A DNA stretch of 64,000 nt from Nilaparvata lugens (taxonomy: Eukaryota; Arthropoda; Insecta; Hemiptera; Delphacidae): contig NC_052511.1 of assembly GCF_014356525.2 (NCBI RefSeq), positions 28,624,639 to 28,688,638 on the forward strand. The letters are read 5' to 3'. Under the pieces are notes generated by a model that searched no databases, was not told the DNA's origin, and worked only from the letters and a program-made list of their open reading frames with translations. The translations under genes were made by a program, and so were the position numbers. Positions 23,161-34,535 of this stretch are shown in pieces; positions within the stretch are counted from its first letter, which is position 1, and every line of letters starts with the position of its first letter.

Positions 23161-23539
23161 CAGCTGGTTAAAATACAACATGATTTACAACTTTTACATC
23201 AACAAATTGATACGGTTGAGATATCAATGTGTGGTTTTCGACATTCATTTTCTCTTGGAACTCTCTATCAAAATGATATATCACATGACCAAATTCTCAT
23301 TAAAATAAAAATAATTTGGATTCATATGAGAGACAAAGATGTTGAAGCGACAGAGTAATTTTTCATTTCAAATAGGACCCCCAATGAAACCTACAGTCAA
23401 AGTATTCTTGTAAAAGAAATATTTAGCTGTTTTTATATTTTCCACCAACTCTAAATAAAATTTTCGGGTTTTAAATATTAAAATATTCGTATTCGAGCGA
23501 GTTCTCCAACCCAGGGATTCACTAGTTTTAGAGACTATT

Positions 23540-23900
23540 TATAATTTAATGTCGGGGTACCGAGCTTCGCTCTGGAGTAAAAAAGCATAGAAGCATAGTT
23601 TATATTTATTTATTGATACACAGAACACAATTCTCTTAAATGTTGAGAAAGGACCAACAGGCACAGCCCAAAAACTGTTTCTTCCCCGAATTTTGATGTA
23701 TACACTATAAATACGGTAGTCCAAAAAGTAGGTTATGTTCCATACACTTTTGAATTTGAGTCCAATTTTTAGTCCAAACATTTGAAAACAGAAAAGTTGG
23801 AATTTAAATTTTTTACAAACCAAATTGAATAACAAAATAACGCTCACTAATCCCTTGAAACTGTAAAATAATGATTATTTGAAAATTTTGATATAGGTAT
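23540..23900 (-). repeat. Dispersed repeat, copy 1
   Basis: Shares over 200 bp with 27560-27870 in the opposite orientation. Both translate the same MSVILLFNLVCK-type frame and carry the GGGCTGTGCCTGTT block. A third, shorter relative is at 33800-34180. All end with a GAGC-AAGCTCGG or ACCGAGCGAAGT motif. It is probably a non-autonomous element; no function is apparent. Confidence 0.6.
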
Positions 23901-24435
23901 TTTAATTAAAATAGAAACCACTGTCATAACACTAGAAATAGAAGCCTACTTATCACGAACGTGGCTAGGAAGACAACATACCAACGACACTTCAACCACC
24001 TAGCACCAAAACTCCACAATTTACTTCCTGTACACATCACCATAATAGAAAACTCAAAATTTAAATGCGCCGTTAAAAACTGGATCACAACAACTGGAAG
24101 ACATAATATAGAAAACATAATTTCGAACAATATGTGAGCTCACTTACCCAATGTATTTGCACCCCCACTCTAAATTTAATTGTATTACTACTACACCTGC
24201 TCTAGAATATGGGTTTCCCATAGTTGAGTAGGTTAATTTCCGAAAAAATGCAATTTATTTATATTTGTAGTAAATTTCATATATTGTATTTTTGAATATT
24301 ATGTACATTTTATTGATTAGATTGTTTATTTGTATATTAATGGAAATAAAATTTATTTGTATTTGTAATTAAGAATGAGAGTAGCCGTCTAGTTGTCACC
24401 CCGACTACTCGACACCTGGTCATTTTGGCCATAGG

Positions 24436-24643
24436 CGACTACTTGTACCCTCCTAAAAATATATCATTGCCGTCAAGTTGTCCCCCCGACTACTTGACAC
24501 CTAATGGACCAAAGGTGCCAACTAGTCATGACCGTAAACGACTACTTGACACCTCGCACCCTCACGACAGGGTGTCCCCCCGACTAGTTGTCACCTCCTT
24601 AGAAAGGAGACAAGTAGACGGGGATGGCTCACGTCTACATGAC
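24436..24643. repeat. Left subterminal motif array of the outer element
   Basis: About eight copies of GACTA(C/G)TTG(A/T)CACC-type motifs occur in both orientations within about 300 bp. The block is about 85-90% like the right array. Confidence 0.75.
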
Positions 24644-25445
24644 ACCTTGCACGCGGGCGTCAAAGTGTCACCCTGACTACTTGTCACCTAAAGAGTTGGC
24701 ACAACTTACACCCCCGCGGCGTAGGGAGGAGGGATCAAACAATTTTTATCACTGGTTATGATGTGGCAGGGGTGCCCACAAGGGGGGGGCATGGCGCAAT
24801 TTGCGCCATCAACATTTTTGGGGGGGCATGATTTTTTTTTATATTTTATGTCAACATTTTGAACCATGGTTAAAAAATCAAAGTATTAAATAGAGATATC
24901 CTAATGTAGTTAATTTTTCCCACCTTTACAATGTTATATTTTGCTAAGTGTAACTCAATATGAAGCATAAGCACAATTGATAATATTTTTTATGCAGGAA
25001 TTTTAGTAATTTTAAGCTTATGAGTTTGAAGGTAACTTTGACAAAAATAAATTACAACTTCATCATCCACTATTATTCTAAACACCTTTGCTTAATTTAA
25101 ATTTTTAATGGTCCTGATGTGTTTGAGTTTCCTTGCTGTTGCAACCTAATTTTCATAAAAGCACAATGATAAGTTGAATTGTAATATACATATTAATCTA
25201 ATAATTATTTTAATTTCGAAGGCGTTTCATGATGATATTAATTTGTCTGAAATGGGAATGCAATTATAAACAACATTGCCAACTCTAGTGAATTTGACAG
25301 AAGAAAAAACTTCTCTCGTCAAAAATTTGTGAAAAATATCAAATAAAACCAATTTCAATCTTTCAAATTCACACCCTATTTACTACCACATAGTAATCAA
25401 GTAATTATTGTAATACTTCATTACTTTTTTCTGTTTTGTATAATA

Positions 25446-27163
25446 GTCTAGTCAAATGGTCGTTTTTCAGGAAACAGCCCGAAAGAACTTTTTGCGTCGG
25501 TTCTATATGTATTTTGGGGTGCTGAATTCCAATCTGAAATTTGCTGATATGCCAGAGGGCGGCTTCACCCCCAAAACTCCCAAAAAACCCCAAAATTTCG
25601 GATTTTTTTCAAGTTTTCCATTTAATCTTGAGAACCTTTAACTTTTCGAGTGAAAGCATTCTCTAAAATATTGAAGATAATAAAATTTCCAATAAATTGA
25701 GTGGTCGTGCAGGACTCTACGATTTTTGATTCCGGATCTAAGAGTTTTCAAAAAAGGGGTATTTTTTAAGGGGGTTTCAAAATTATTCAAACCTACCACT
25801 TCTACCCTATACAACTAGGATCTTTATCTAGTAATGATAGAAAGCCACACGTGAATTAACAATATTAATTCTGAACAGAATTCCTTAGGTACCTGTTTTT
25901 GAATTTAGAAGAGGTGGGAGGGGGAATACACCCAAAAATAGAAAATCATGTCCTACAGCCAAAATTCAAATTTTCATTATAATACCTTTTCATGGCTTCC
26001 TAACAAAAAAGAAACATATTTTGGCTGAAATATCCTTACGAGAGTTATGTTCTATGAGAATCACTCCTTAGATTTCAGTATTTCCTAGTGGGGGGCACAC
26101 ATAAGGATACGTCCAGGATCAAAACTTCAATCACTTATAACTTTTGACTGAATGATCACATCTCCTCGTACTACAGCTCATTCATATCAGCTCGTCAAGG
26201 CGGTTAAAAATAATGTATCATCTCACTAAAATTTGTTAAAAAAATAGGAAATTCCTACTATAGTGTATTTTAGCCCATATTTCAGTGCATAGAAAAATGA
26301 CCAATTTCTATATTCAAAACTGTGTGTCTCGGTAACTCAAAATGATACTTGGTCTTGATTTGAAGAAAAGAATCTCCTCTTTTATGTGAGGTGAATGATT
26401 TTTGTAAAAATATAATCGTGAAGTAAGATACGTTTGTTTAAAAAAAATCAAGAAATATGCGATATTTTTCTCATTTTCACAGTCTCGACAGTTTTTCGAT
26501 ATAAACAGTAATGCAAGTTCAATTTAAGGCAACTCAGCTTATAGAGCATGAAATTTTCTCTCATTTAAGACCAATCGAAAGTTTCTATCATGTATTGTAC
26601 TCATTTTAGAGACTCTTTAATAACAGTAAAATCGCAAGAAAAATGAGAAAATACAGATCATTATTCAATTGGTTGTAACTTTTGAACGGTATTGAAAACA
26701 GAAGTATATTTCATGGGAGTGAAAAGAGGGGAAAATTCATCACAGCCTCGACCACTTTTTGGATTTTTTATCTGAAGTGTTCCACAAGATATGCAACGTT
26801 GCATATGCAAGGCTGTGAAAATGGGGGAAATATCACAAATTTCTCGCACATTCAAAGTTGCGTATCTTGTGGAACACTTCAGATATAAAATCCAAAAAGT
26901 AGTCCTGCGCGACTACTCAATTCATTGGAAATTTTATTATCTTTAATATTATATAGAGAATGCTTTTTCTCGAAAAATTCAAGGTTCTCGAGATTAAATG
27001 GAAAACTTGAAAAAAAATCCAAAATTTTGGGGGTGAAGTTGCCCTCTGGCGTGTCAGCAAATTTCAGATTAGAATTCAGCGCCCCAAAATATATATATAG
27101 AACCATAAAAAAAACTCTTTCGGGGCTGTTTCCTGAAAAACGACCATTTGACTGGACTATAAG
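25446..27163. mobile_element. Foldback element with arms of about 260 bp
   Basis: Arms 25446-25715 and 26905-27163 are inverted copies. They start at GTCTAGTCAAATGGTCGTTT, and both code the same CCCTCTGGC/GCCAGAGGG stretch. The centre includes a small hairpin at 26755-26900. Open frames on either strand here are by-products. Confidence 0.75.
26755..26900. repeat. Hairpin inside the foldback element
   Basis: TTCCACAAGATATGCAAC near 26779 pairs with GTTGCGTATCTTGTGGAA near 26857; arms are about 45 bp with small mismatches. Confidence 0.65.
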
Positions 27164-27224
27164 TTGTTATCCTATTATATTAAGTGAGCAATTTATGTAT
27201 ATCTGTTCATATTTTTCTTTTTTA

Positions 27225-27480
27225 TATCTGGTTATCTGGTTATTTATGTTCAATGGATCTCGGAAACGGCTCTAACGATTTTCACGAAATTCGGAATATA
27301 GTAGGTTTATGATATCAAAATTCGATTGCATCAGGTCTCATCCCTGAGAAAACTCCCTGAAGGACATGAAAAGGATAATTCATCCTTGGAAAAACAGATG
27401 ATGATTTCGTCGTCTGTCGATAACAGAAGATGCGTGTGCCTGTGTGGGAGATCAGCTGTGTAATCAATTAGCTTACCGTA
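27225..27480 (-). repeat. Dispersed repeat family R, copy 1
   Basis: Contains TCGGAAACGGCTCTAACGATTT and CCTTGGAAAAACAGATGATG. Homologous stretches occur at 28380-28700 and 30480-30810 in the opposite orientation (AAAATCGTTAGAGCCGTTTT, CAGCTGTTTTTCCAAGGAT). Three copies lie in 3.6 kb, two of them inside the hAT element and one outside it. Confidence 0.6.
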
Positions 27481-27559
27481 TCTCCCAAGAAATTTTAATT
27501 GACTCGATCAAAATACAGTAATCTGATTTGTTGACATGAGATGGTATATATCATAATAT

Positions 27560-27870
27560 TTAAAGTTAATCATTATTTTACAGTTCCAATTGATTAGTGA
27601 GTGTTATTTTGTTATTCAATTTGGTATGTAAACAATCTAAATTAGAACTTTTATGTTTTCAAATATTTGGACTGAAAATTTCACTTGAATTCAAGTGTAT
27701 GAAACATAACCTACTTTTTGGAATATTTAATATTCCAACTATAAATTTTATAGTGAATAAATCAAAATTCGGGGAAGAAACAGTTTTGGGCTGTGCCTGT
27801 TAGTCCTTCCCCAATCATTTTAAAGAATTGAGTTCTGTTTATCAATGAATAAATAACGAGCAAAGCTCGG
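27560..27870 (+). repeat. Dispersed repeat, copy 2
   Basis: Inverted relative of 23540-23900. It carries GTTTTGGGCTGTGCCTGTT and ends near CGAGCAAAGCTCGGTG. Confidence 0.6.
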
Positions 27871-28224
27871 TGTCCCGATATTTGGTATTAATAGATAGAA
27901 TTTATATAATGTACTTGTTCAGATGATATCTTTATTCCAAAAACCAAACCATTTAAAGATAAATTTTGTTCGACTTGTGTTATTTACTTCTGTAATGTTA
28001 AAAAGTAAATACTACCAACAAAACAACATCAGTGACAACCTATTCCAATTTATGATAAATATCGGGGCACCGAGCTCCGCTCTGGAGTACCTACAAAAGC
28101 ATACAAAATTACAAAAGAAGAAATTATAATAAATATTCATAGTTCATACAGAAAGGTTCTATCTAATCACAGTGGATTGAGATTAATTCGCAGAGGAATG
28201 CAAAAATTTCTCTCACAAAAGCAT

Positions 28225-28335
28225 GTTAAATTTTAATCCTGATTAATGTCACGTGAACTAAATCACAGAAGACCATCTCAAAAAGATAGCTTATCTGATT
28301 GGTTCTACTGGAATTAATCAGGATTAAAATTCAAC
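28225..28335. repeat. Short inverted repeat
   Basis: AATTTTAATCCTGATTAAT near 28229 pairs with ATTAATCAGGATTAAAATT near 28313, with a loop of about 65 bases. Confidence 0.6.
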
Positions 28336-28379
28336 CGGCTTATGTACTACTGCCACTAAGTACCTGATTGAATTAGGTA

Positions 28380-28700
28380 CAAAAGTTCAACAGCTGAGTC
28401 ATAATTTTGTCTCAGTCCCACACACATGCACTCGCTTACTCACTTCCATCATCAACAGACGACGAAATTATCAGCTATTTTTCCAAGGATGAATAAATTC
28501 TTTTAATGTCCTTCAGCAAGTTTCCCCAGGGATGAGACCTAGTGCAATCGAATTTTTATATTATAAACCTACTATGTTGTGAATTTCGTGAGAATCGTTA
28601 GAGCCGTTTTTGAGATCCGGTGAAATACAAACATATAAACATCTTAAAATTTGAACATCAAAACATCTAAACAGAAATTGCTCGTTTAGTAGTATAGGAT
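28380..28700 (+). repeat. Dispersed repeat family R, copy 2
   Basis: Same family as 27225-27480, inverted relative to it. Confidence 0.6.
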
Positions 28701-29117
28701 TCAGAATACCTAAACTTGCCGACAGTATATATTGTATGAATAAAATCGTTCCAAATTTGTATGAATGTTTACCAAAATTGCTATGCAATATTCTTTTGCA
28801 ATAAAGAATTATCAATGATATTATTATTCAACTTTTTATAAGTAACCTTAACATTTAAAAAGCAAAGCCTCCCTCACTTATATTTTAATATCCTATTAAA
28901 ATATGTGTCATGTAGTTTTGCCTGATGTAATGTAGTTCTTTCTAGTCCTCCCGAACAAGAACGGGTGCACTGCTAGTCTCAAAAATAATATCAAAAAGAT
29001 ACTTTATTTCTATTTTAAAAGAGATAAGAAACGATGGTATATATTTTTACAATATTATGAAAGAAGTCCTCACAAGACCAAAGGTAAATAATGTCCTTTG
29101 GAAGATTAGAATGTAGA

Positions 29118-29280
29118 GGTGCGTACAGATATACGCGCCGCGAACATGAGCAATTCACTTTTAATCAGCTGATTATATCTGTATTTTTACAGAAACGGTA
29201 AGATACAGATATAAAAAGCTTGGCATCAGCTGATTAAAAGTGAATTGCTCATGTTTGTGGCGCGTATATCTGTACGCACC
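29118..29280. repeat. Palindromic MITE, 163 bp
   Basis: Starts GGTGCGTACAGATATACGCG and ends with its inverse. Arms of about 70 bp are almost perfectly complementary around a short centre. Confidence 0.8.
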
Positions 29281-30063
29281 TTAAGATGTGAATTTTATTG
29301 TCATACACTGACTAATGTTAAAAACTAAAGGGTTGGGGATTGGGGTACTTTGGGGGGGGGACATTTCACTTGGATTGGGGGGGGCATTACACATGGATTG
29401 GGGGGGGGGCATGCGCCATTGCCCTTGGGGGGGCTGGGCACCCCTGTGATGTGGAATTGAATTCTAAGCACTTTTGGTTCAGTAACATTTTCCCGTCAAA
29501 CGCGAAATATCGCGTTCGAGAGATATTCGCCGTCTTTGTTATTTTTAGGAAAAATTTTTTCAAGTTGGTTGAAACAGAAAAAAAAATTGATAATTAGCCC
29601 GTTTGATAACCGAACCAGATGTAGAACACCATTCTAAACACATTTTGTTCAGTTATATTTTCCCGTCAGACGCACCGTTTACTAGTAAATTGAGCCTAAT
29701 GCTAGAACAGTCAAATTTTCATCCATCAATGAAATGGCAGATGAAGCTATCAGTCTGGTTATCAAATGAGGTATTACATGAAGTCTGGTAATTAATATAT
29801 GAGGATAAATAATTATTTATATACACTTGTTTCTATACAGTATGTTTCTTACTTATTCTTGATTGCACCATGGTTGAAAAGGCTCACTCACAAAGACATG
29901 ATGTTGAGAATATCTTATTATATCAAAATTAGGAATCTTAATGCCTTTTCATATAGAACGTGATAGTTAGGCTTCATTTTCCAACTTTCAAATGAAGAGC
30001 CAGCTGGAATGGAGGTGATTTCTTGTGGAGTGGAGTCGAGGGGATAGGTTGACGTGACCGTAG

Positions 30064-30270
30064 ACGACTACTTGTACCCTCGTTAAAATATACCATTGCC
30101 GTCAAGTTGTCACCACGACTACTTGACACCTACTGGATCGGAGGTGCCAACTAGTCATGACCGTAAACGACAACTTGACGCCTCGCATCCTCGCGACAGA
30201 GTGTCCCACCGACTAGTTATCACCTCCTCAGAAAGGATACAACTAGACGGGGATGGCTCACGTCTACTTG
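30064..30270. repeat. Right subterminal motif array of the outer element
   Basis: Direct copy of the left array, again with CGACTACTTGACACC-type motifs; about 30 mismatches by eye. It lies just inside the right terminal repeat. Confidence 0.75.
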
Positions 30271-30479
30271 TCCCCTAAAAACCGGTTTTAAAAGGGGACA
30301 AGTAGTCGGGGTGGCACCTAGTCGCTTACCCAAGAATGATATACTATGTTTGCTGCAATATGTGTTAATATATACATAAGAAAATAATGGATCTTGAATA
30401 AAATCACATCGTTGATCATGTCAACAAATCAGATATGTTGATCAAGTCGATCAGTTTCGTGCCAGATAACACTTCTCGT

Positions 30480-30810
30480 GAGATCAATTGATTGATTGCA
30501 ATTCTGCAATAGTTCAACTGCTGAACATAATTCTGTCTCACTCCCACACAGGCACTCACATCTTCCATTATCGACAGCCGACGAAATTATCAGCTGTTTT
30601 TCCAAGGATAAATAATTATTATCCTTTTAATGTCCTTCAGCGAGTTTTCCCAGGAATGAGACCATGTGCAATCGAGTATTTATAACAAGAACCTCCTATA
30701 TTGCAAATTTCATCAAAATCGTTAGAGCCGTTTTCGAGATCCGTTGGACATACATAAATAAACACATACATACAGAAATAGCTCGCTTAATATAATAGGA
30801 TACTACCGCT
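30480..30810 (+). repeat. Dispersed repeat family R, copy 3
   Basis: Third copy, outside the nested elements. Ends with a CATACATA-rich tail and GCTCGCTTAATATAATAGGA. Confidence 0.6.
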
Positions 30811-30980
30811 AGCTTGAGCGAGTAAGATTAATTATTTACTTACAGTGAGAAGTGTCACGTGAATTGACAAATATATTGCAATAGAAGTTTATTTATTTAT
30901 TTATCAAGTACTGTCATGGTAAGTTATTAAATATTTCGTTTTTGGTAGCCTAAGGTTACTTGAAGGATAGTGTTACTTAC

Positions 30981-31120
30981 TTGGGATGTTGAGAGTAGAT
31001 GGTCAATGGAAAGTAATCCATTACAGCTATAAATATGAACTTCCTCGCTTTGCTTATCACATCCAGGACTGCAGAAATGTCTGACGTACGACCATTCGGA
31101 CAGAATTTCGGCGGTGAACT
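30981..31120 (-). CDS. PLD3: PLD3 exon, start of second catalytic half
   Basis: 140 nt, phase 0 in and 2 out. Encodes residues 315-360, SSPPKFCPNGRTSDISAV, then FIFIAVMDYFP and TIYSQHP. CPNGRT and the hydrophobic strand before MDYFP match the beginning of the second PLD repeat in PLD3. Acceptor tttttag and donor gtaagt are strong. Confidence 0.95.
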
Positions 31121-32019
31121 CTAAAAAATAAGAAAAATAACACATGATAAAAATGATCAACAGAGTTATATAATCAATAGAATCAATCTTTATCAATGAA
31201 TATAATAAGAGATAGTGGCATAATCTACATTTTTATTTGGACTGTAGCATAAATTTGAAAAGGTACAGTTTTGGGCATAAGCATGTTGAACCTTCTCAAA
31301 TAATATAACTGTATATGATTGAATAAACAGTTGATATCAAGTAACTTAGTAGTAATGGAAACTTAAATACAAAAATCTTTTTCAATCTTTATAACTTGAC
31401 ATTCCAATGAGTATTTGTTTTCAAAAGTTCTAAATAGGTTTGAAACTTAAAACTTATAACCTATTTTAAAACCTTATATTCTGAATTAGTAATGAAGCCG
31501 AAAATAGCTCATATTCTTATAATATATTAAAAAGGTATGGTTAACTAAAATAGATTAATACACGATATTTTTCAATTACTTCCCCAGACAGCACTTTGCC
31601 ATGGGCTAAAAATGCGTACAAATATTTGCTTTGTATAGTGTATTTTCATGAAGTAATTGAATAAAGACAATTTTTTCAATTGCTTTCTGTAAAGAACGAA
31701 TAAGTAAAGCTCATTCATAAAATTATTGTATGATCATGTGAAACATCAGCAAAAAACTAAGCTTCTGAAAAACATTGCGTTTTAAGAATGGAAGATATAA
31801 TATTTCACCAATATTTACATGGAATTCTTACTTTTCTCCAAAGAATACTAAAATTGAAACACAATAAATATTGGACATGATATACTTATTATAGCAGAGT
31901 CGCATGAAGTGAGAGGAAAGGTTTAAAGCATACAAAATGTTAATTGGAATGCTTTAAAACACCTTGAAAATATCAAGTTCTTATTGAGAAAGATATTGCA
32001 AAGATATGACTCAACTAAC
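31121..32019 (-). other. PLD3 intron, 0.9 kb
   Basis: GT-AG intron, AT-rich. I see no gene or recognisable element in it. Confidence 0.85.
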
Positions 32020-32151
32020 CGATGCATAAATACCAATGCTAGAGGAGTTGATAGTCATAGGCAGTGGAGTAGCTTTATTGAAAGTGGTCGTCACATTATC
32101 CGGAAATTGGCTGGGAACAACTGCATTGGGAAGACCAAGCATCCAATAAAC
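32020..32151 (-). CDS. PLD3: PLD3 exon, linker between the two catalytic halves
   Basis: 132 nt, phase 0 both sides, residues 271-314. It begins VYWMLGLP, the PLD3 block after the first HKD motif, and ends SIGIYAS. N289 and N305 are in sequons (NVT, NSS). Acceptor ttttttag, donor gttagt. The VPSQFPDN region corresponds to the variable linker of vertebrate PLD3. Confidence 0.94.
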
Positions 32152-33223
32152 CTAAAAAAGAAACAAACAACACTGTAAAATTAGAATATACTATAACTGA
32201 GATCAAATAAATTTTGGTGAAGACCGAGAATAGCGATATTAAATTCGTACAATTCTGAATGGGAATAGTAATGGATCAACGATGATTCATATTTAAGGCT
32301 GTGCAAAGGCTAAAAATAAACGTTTTACTCGTGATATTTTTCAAAGTTTTTTGATTTGTATATCATCAAGCTATCAAAATGAAAAAGTTTTCTCAGGAAA
32401 ACATTTTTTCTCATCATTAATATTTGAGATATGAGCGCCTAAAGTTTAAATTTTTGGGACAGAACATTTCAAGAGATAAATCCATGAGATTCAGAGGATA
32501 GATTCTTCATGGTATTGTTGATCTAGTAAAACAAACATTTTCTGAAAAAATAAATTTTTAAGATAGTTATTCAATTTACTAAAAAAAAACAAAAAAAAAC
32601 TTTCAGTTGAGTTATTTTTGGTAAATTGAATAGCTATCTTAAAAATTGATATTTTCAGAAAATGTTTATTTTACTAGATCAACAATACCATTAAGGATCC
32701 ATCCTCTGAATCTAATGGATTTATATTGTACCGAATTCGAAATGTACTGTCCCAAAATTCAAACTTCAGTCGCTCATATCTCAAAAAGTGATGATCGAAA
32801 AAAAAATTTTCCTGAGAAAACTTTTTCTTTTTGATAGCTTGATGATATACAAATCGAAAAACTTGGAAAAATATCACGAGTAGAAAGTTTATTTTTAGCC
32901 TTTGCACAGACTTAATTACTTGATCCTTTATAAACAGATCATTTTTTACTTTAATACAGTAGTACAGACTCTTGAAATTAATTCAAAGAAACTAGAGTCT
33001 GTGAGTCAAATTCTTCATTTACAGATTCATTGCCTAGTATTAGTATTTTAGTGAAATGTGAAGATTTCTAAATTTAAAACATAGTTCTACAGAAATTATG
33101 TGTAATGTGAGATCAGGCCAATTAGGATATTCGAAAAATTTCAACGAAATTAATTAAGTTTTAAGAAATCACTTTTATTCTGCAGATGACATGCTCAGAA
33201 TACTTGAAGTCAGGTGTACTCAC
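32152..33223 (-). other. PLD3 intron, 1.07 kb, with a TTAA MITE
   Basis: GT-AG intron, more than half of which is the foldback MITE at 32297-32911. The rest is featureless. Confidence 0.85.
32297..32911. mobile_element. Foldback MITE with TTAA target duplication
   Basis: 615 bp, almost entirely two arms of about 295 bp in inverted orientation. The ends read GGCTGTGCAAAGGC and, inverted, GTCTGTGCAAAGGC. TTAA lies on both sides (32293-32296, 32912-32915), the piggyBac-type target. The centre is A-rich (about 32580-32620). No coding capacity. Confidence 0.85.
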
Positions 33224-33415
33224 ATCAAATATTTTTGCAATGTCATTGACCAGACACGAGCAGTTCTTGATGTAGATGCCCATTTCTTTGACTTGTGTGA
33301 GAGAACGCCAGTCCAGGTTAGCACTGCCAACATAAGCTGATTTGCGGTCAGCAATCCATAGTTTTGTATGCAGAATGCCTGCTCCGACTAGTTTTCGGAA
33401 GTTCAAACTTCTTAC
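33224..33415 (-). CDS. PLD3: PLD3 exon with first HKD motif
   Basis: 192 nt, phase 0 both sides, residues 207-270. It contains GAGILHTKLWIADRKSAYVG: H222, K224 and D229 are the first catalytic half-site, followed by GSANLDWRSLTQVKEMG, the most conserved PLD3 block, and NCSC (N257 sequon). Nothing is missing from the active site. Acceptor tcacag, donor gtgagt. Confidence 0.96.
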
Positions 33416-34400
33416 CTGTGAATTGGGAAATGAATAACTGTACTGTATGGTGATGCAATAGATCAAGTATATTTCGATCAAATTTATTATAATCATACAA
33501 TGAATTCATCTCCGTAAAATATAACACAGATGATTGAGGTGAATATAAAATATAACACTATGTGTATTCAAGACGTTGAAGATTTTATATAATTCTGATG
33601 TACTATCGCAGCCAAATTTATAAATTATCATTTGTTGCTCTCAATTAAGTATCAACGGGAATTTTATGAAATACATAAATATTACATTTCTCGGCTTTAT
33701 TATAGTTTGTACTAATATTGAAGTTTTAGTATGAAATTACGTTTATATATCAACAATTGAATAAATGGATAGTAACAAATGCACTTTACATTGTTCATCT
33801 ATGCATTTCAAATAATAAATAGGATTTCATATGAACATAGAAACAGGAAAGATGTAGTTTTGGGCTCGGCCTGTTGTCTTCTCCTGATATTTTATATGAT
33901 TGGTTTATGTATTAATAAATTAATAAATAGATGTATTACTAGTAGATAGTCATAAGAATGGATAATTGACCGAGCGAAGTGAGGTCTAAGATTCAAGTCG
34001 ACGGTTTGGCATTTCTCTTAATGTTTAAATGTTTATATGTTGCGCATTTACGGCGAAACGCGGTAATAGATTTTCATGAAATTTGACAGGTATGTTCCTT
34101 TTTCAATTGCGCGTCGACGTATATACAAGGTTTTTGGAAATTTTTCATTTCAAGGATAATATAAAAGGAAAAAGGAGCCTCATTCATACACCAATATTAG
34201 AGTAAAAATCAGACTATAAAATTATTCATCATAAATCAGCTGAGAAGTGATTACACAGATGTGTGGAGAAGCCAGTCTATTGCTGTATTTCCATAAGGTC
34301 TATAGTTTCAATCAGGTACTTGTGAATGAGAATACTGCGTGAGGTCTACTGTTCACAGAACTACTAGTAAATATTTTATCAAGTACGAAAAATAACAAAC
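33416..34400 (-). other. PLD3 intron, 1 kb
   Basis: GT-AG intron. A dispersed repeat (about 33800-34180) occupies the middle, with GGGCTCGGCCTGTTGTC and CCGAGCGAAGTGAGG. The rest is unremarkable. Confidence 0.8.
33800..34180 (+). repeat. Dispersed repeat, copy 3
   Basis: Partly similar to 27560-27870, then a CGAGCGAAGTGAGGTC segment and GCGCATTTACGGCGAAACGC. It may be two joined repeats. Confidence 0.5.
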
Positions 34401-34535
34401 CTGAGCTGCACCCATTGAAGCAAGATATTCAGTGTCATAGTTTGGATGGCGAGCGGCTGGTAAGTCCTGAGCTATTTTTATCGTCAGCTTCCTTTCTGTA
34501 CCTGCTTCTAGAAGACCTTTGAATATTTTCTCACC
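34401..34535 (-). CDS. PLD3: PLD3 exon, first half of first catalytic repeat
   Basis: 135 nt, phase 0 both sides, residues 162-206. Sequence GEKIFKGLLEAGTERKLTIK, then IAQD and a MGAAQ end. It corresponds to the GEEVL...VNVRIAVS portion of PLD3. Acceptor tgcag, donor gtttgt (weaker than the others). Confidence 0.93.

Larger units (their letters stand above)
24767..29446. mobile_element. Inner hAT element
   Basis: The ends are CAGGGGTGCCCA and its inverse TGGGCACCCCTG, the classic hAT terminus, with GGCGCAATTTGCGCC-like subterminal sequence on the left. The perfect 8-bp duplication TGATGTGG flanks it (24759-24766 and 29447-29454). Its 4.7 kb carry no recognisable transposase but do carry other insertions: a foldback (25446-27163), dispersed repeats (27225-27480, 27560-27870, 28380-28700) and a palindrome (29118-29280). 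Confidence 0.9.
24379..30331. mobile_element. Outer TIR element with iteron-like ends (hAT- or P-like)
   Basis: It is flanked by the perfect 8-bp repeat AAGAATGA (24371-24378 and 30332-30339). The terminal repeats, about 30 bp, share ACTAGTTGTCACCCCGACTACT-like sequence in inverted orientation. Inside each end is a block of about 210 bp (24436-24643 and 30064-30270) in direct orientation, dense in the motif CGACTACTTGNCACC and its variants. Such subterminal motif arrays are typical transposase-binding regions. Removing the inner hAT leaves about 1.27 kb without a transposase gene, so it is non-autonomous. Confidence 0.82.
22132..30980 (-). other. PLD3 intron, 8.8 kb, with nested hAT-like elements
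   Basis: GT-AG intron. Contents: a small foldback (22376-22530), a SINE (22965-23160), a dispersed repeat (23540-23900), the outer element 24379-30331 with the inner hAT 24767-29446, and a dispersed repeat copy at 30480-30810. No host exon is seen in it. Confidence 0.8.

Noticed and set aside
25405..27275. Several short ORFs on both strands
   Set aside because: They lie in the arms of a foldback element and mirror each other.
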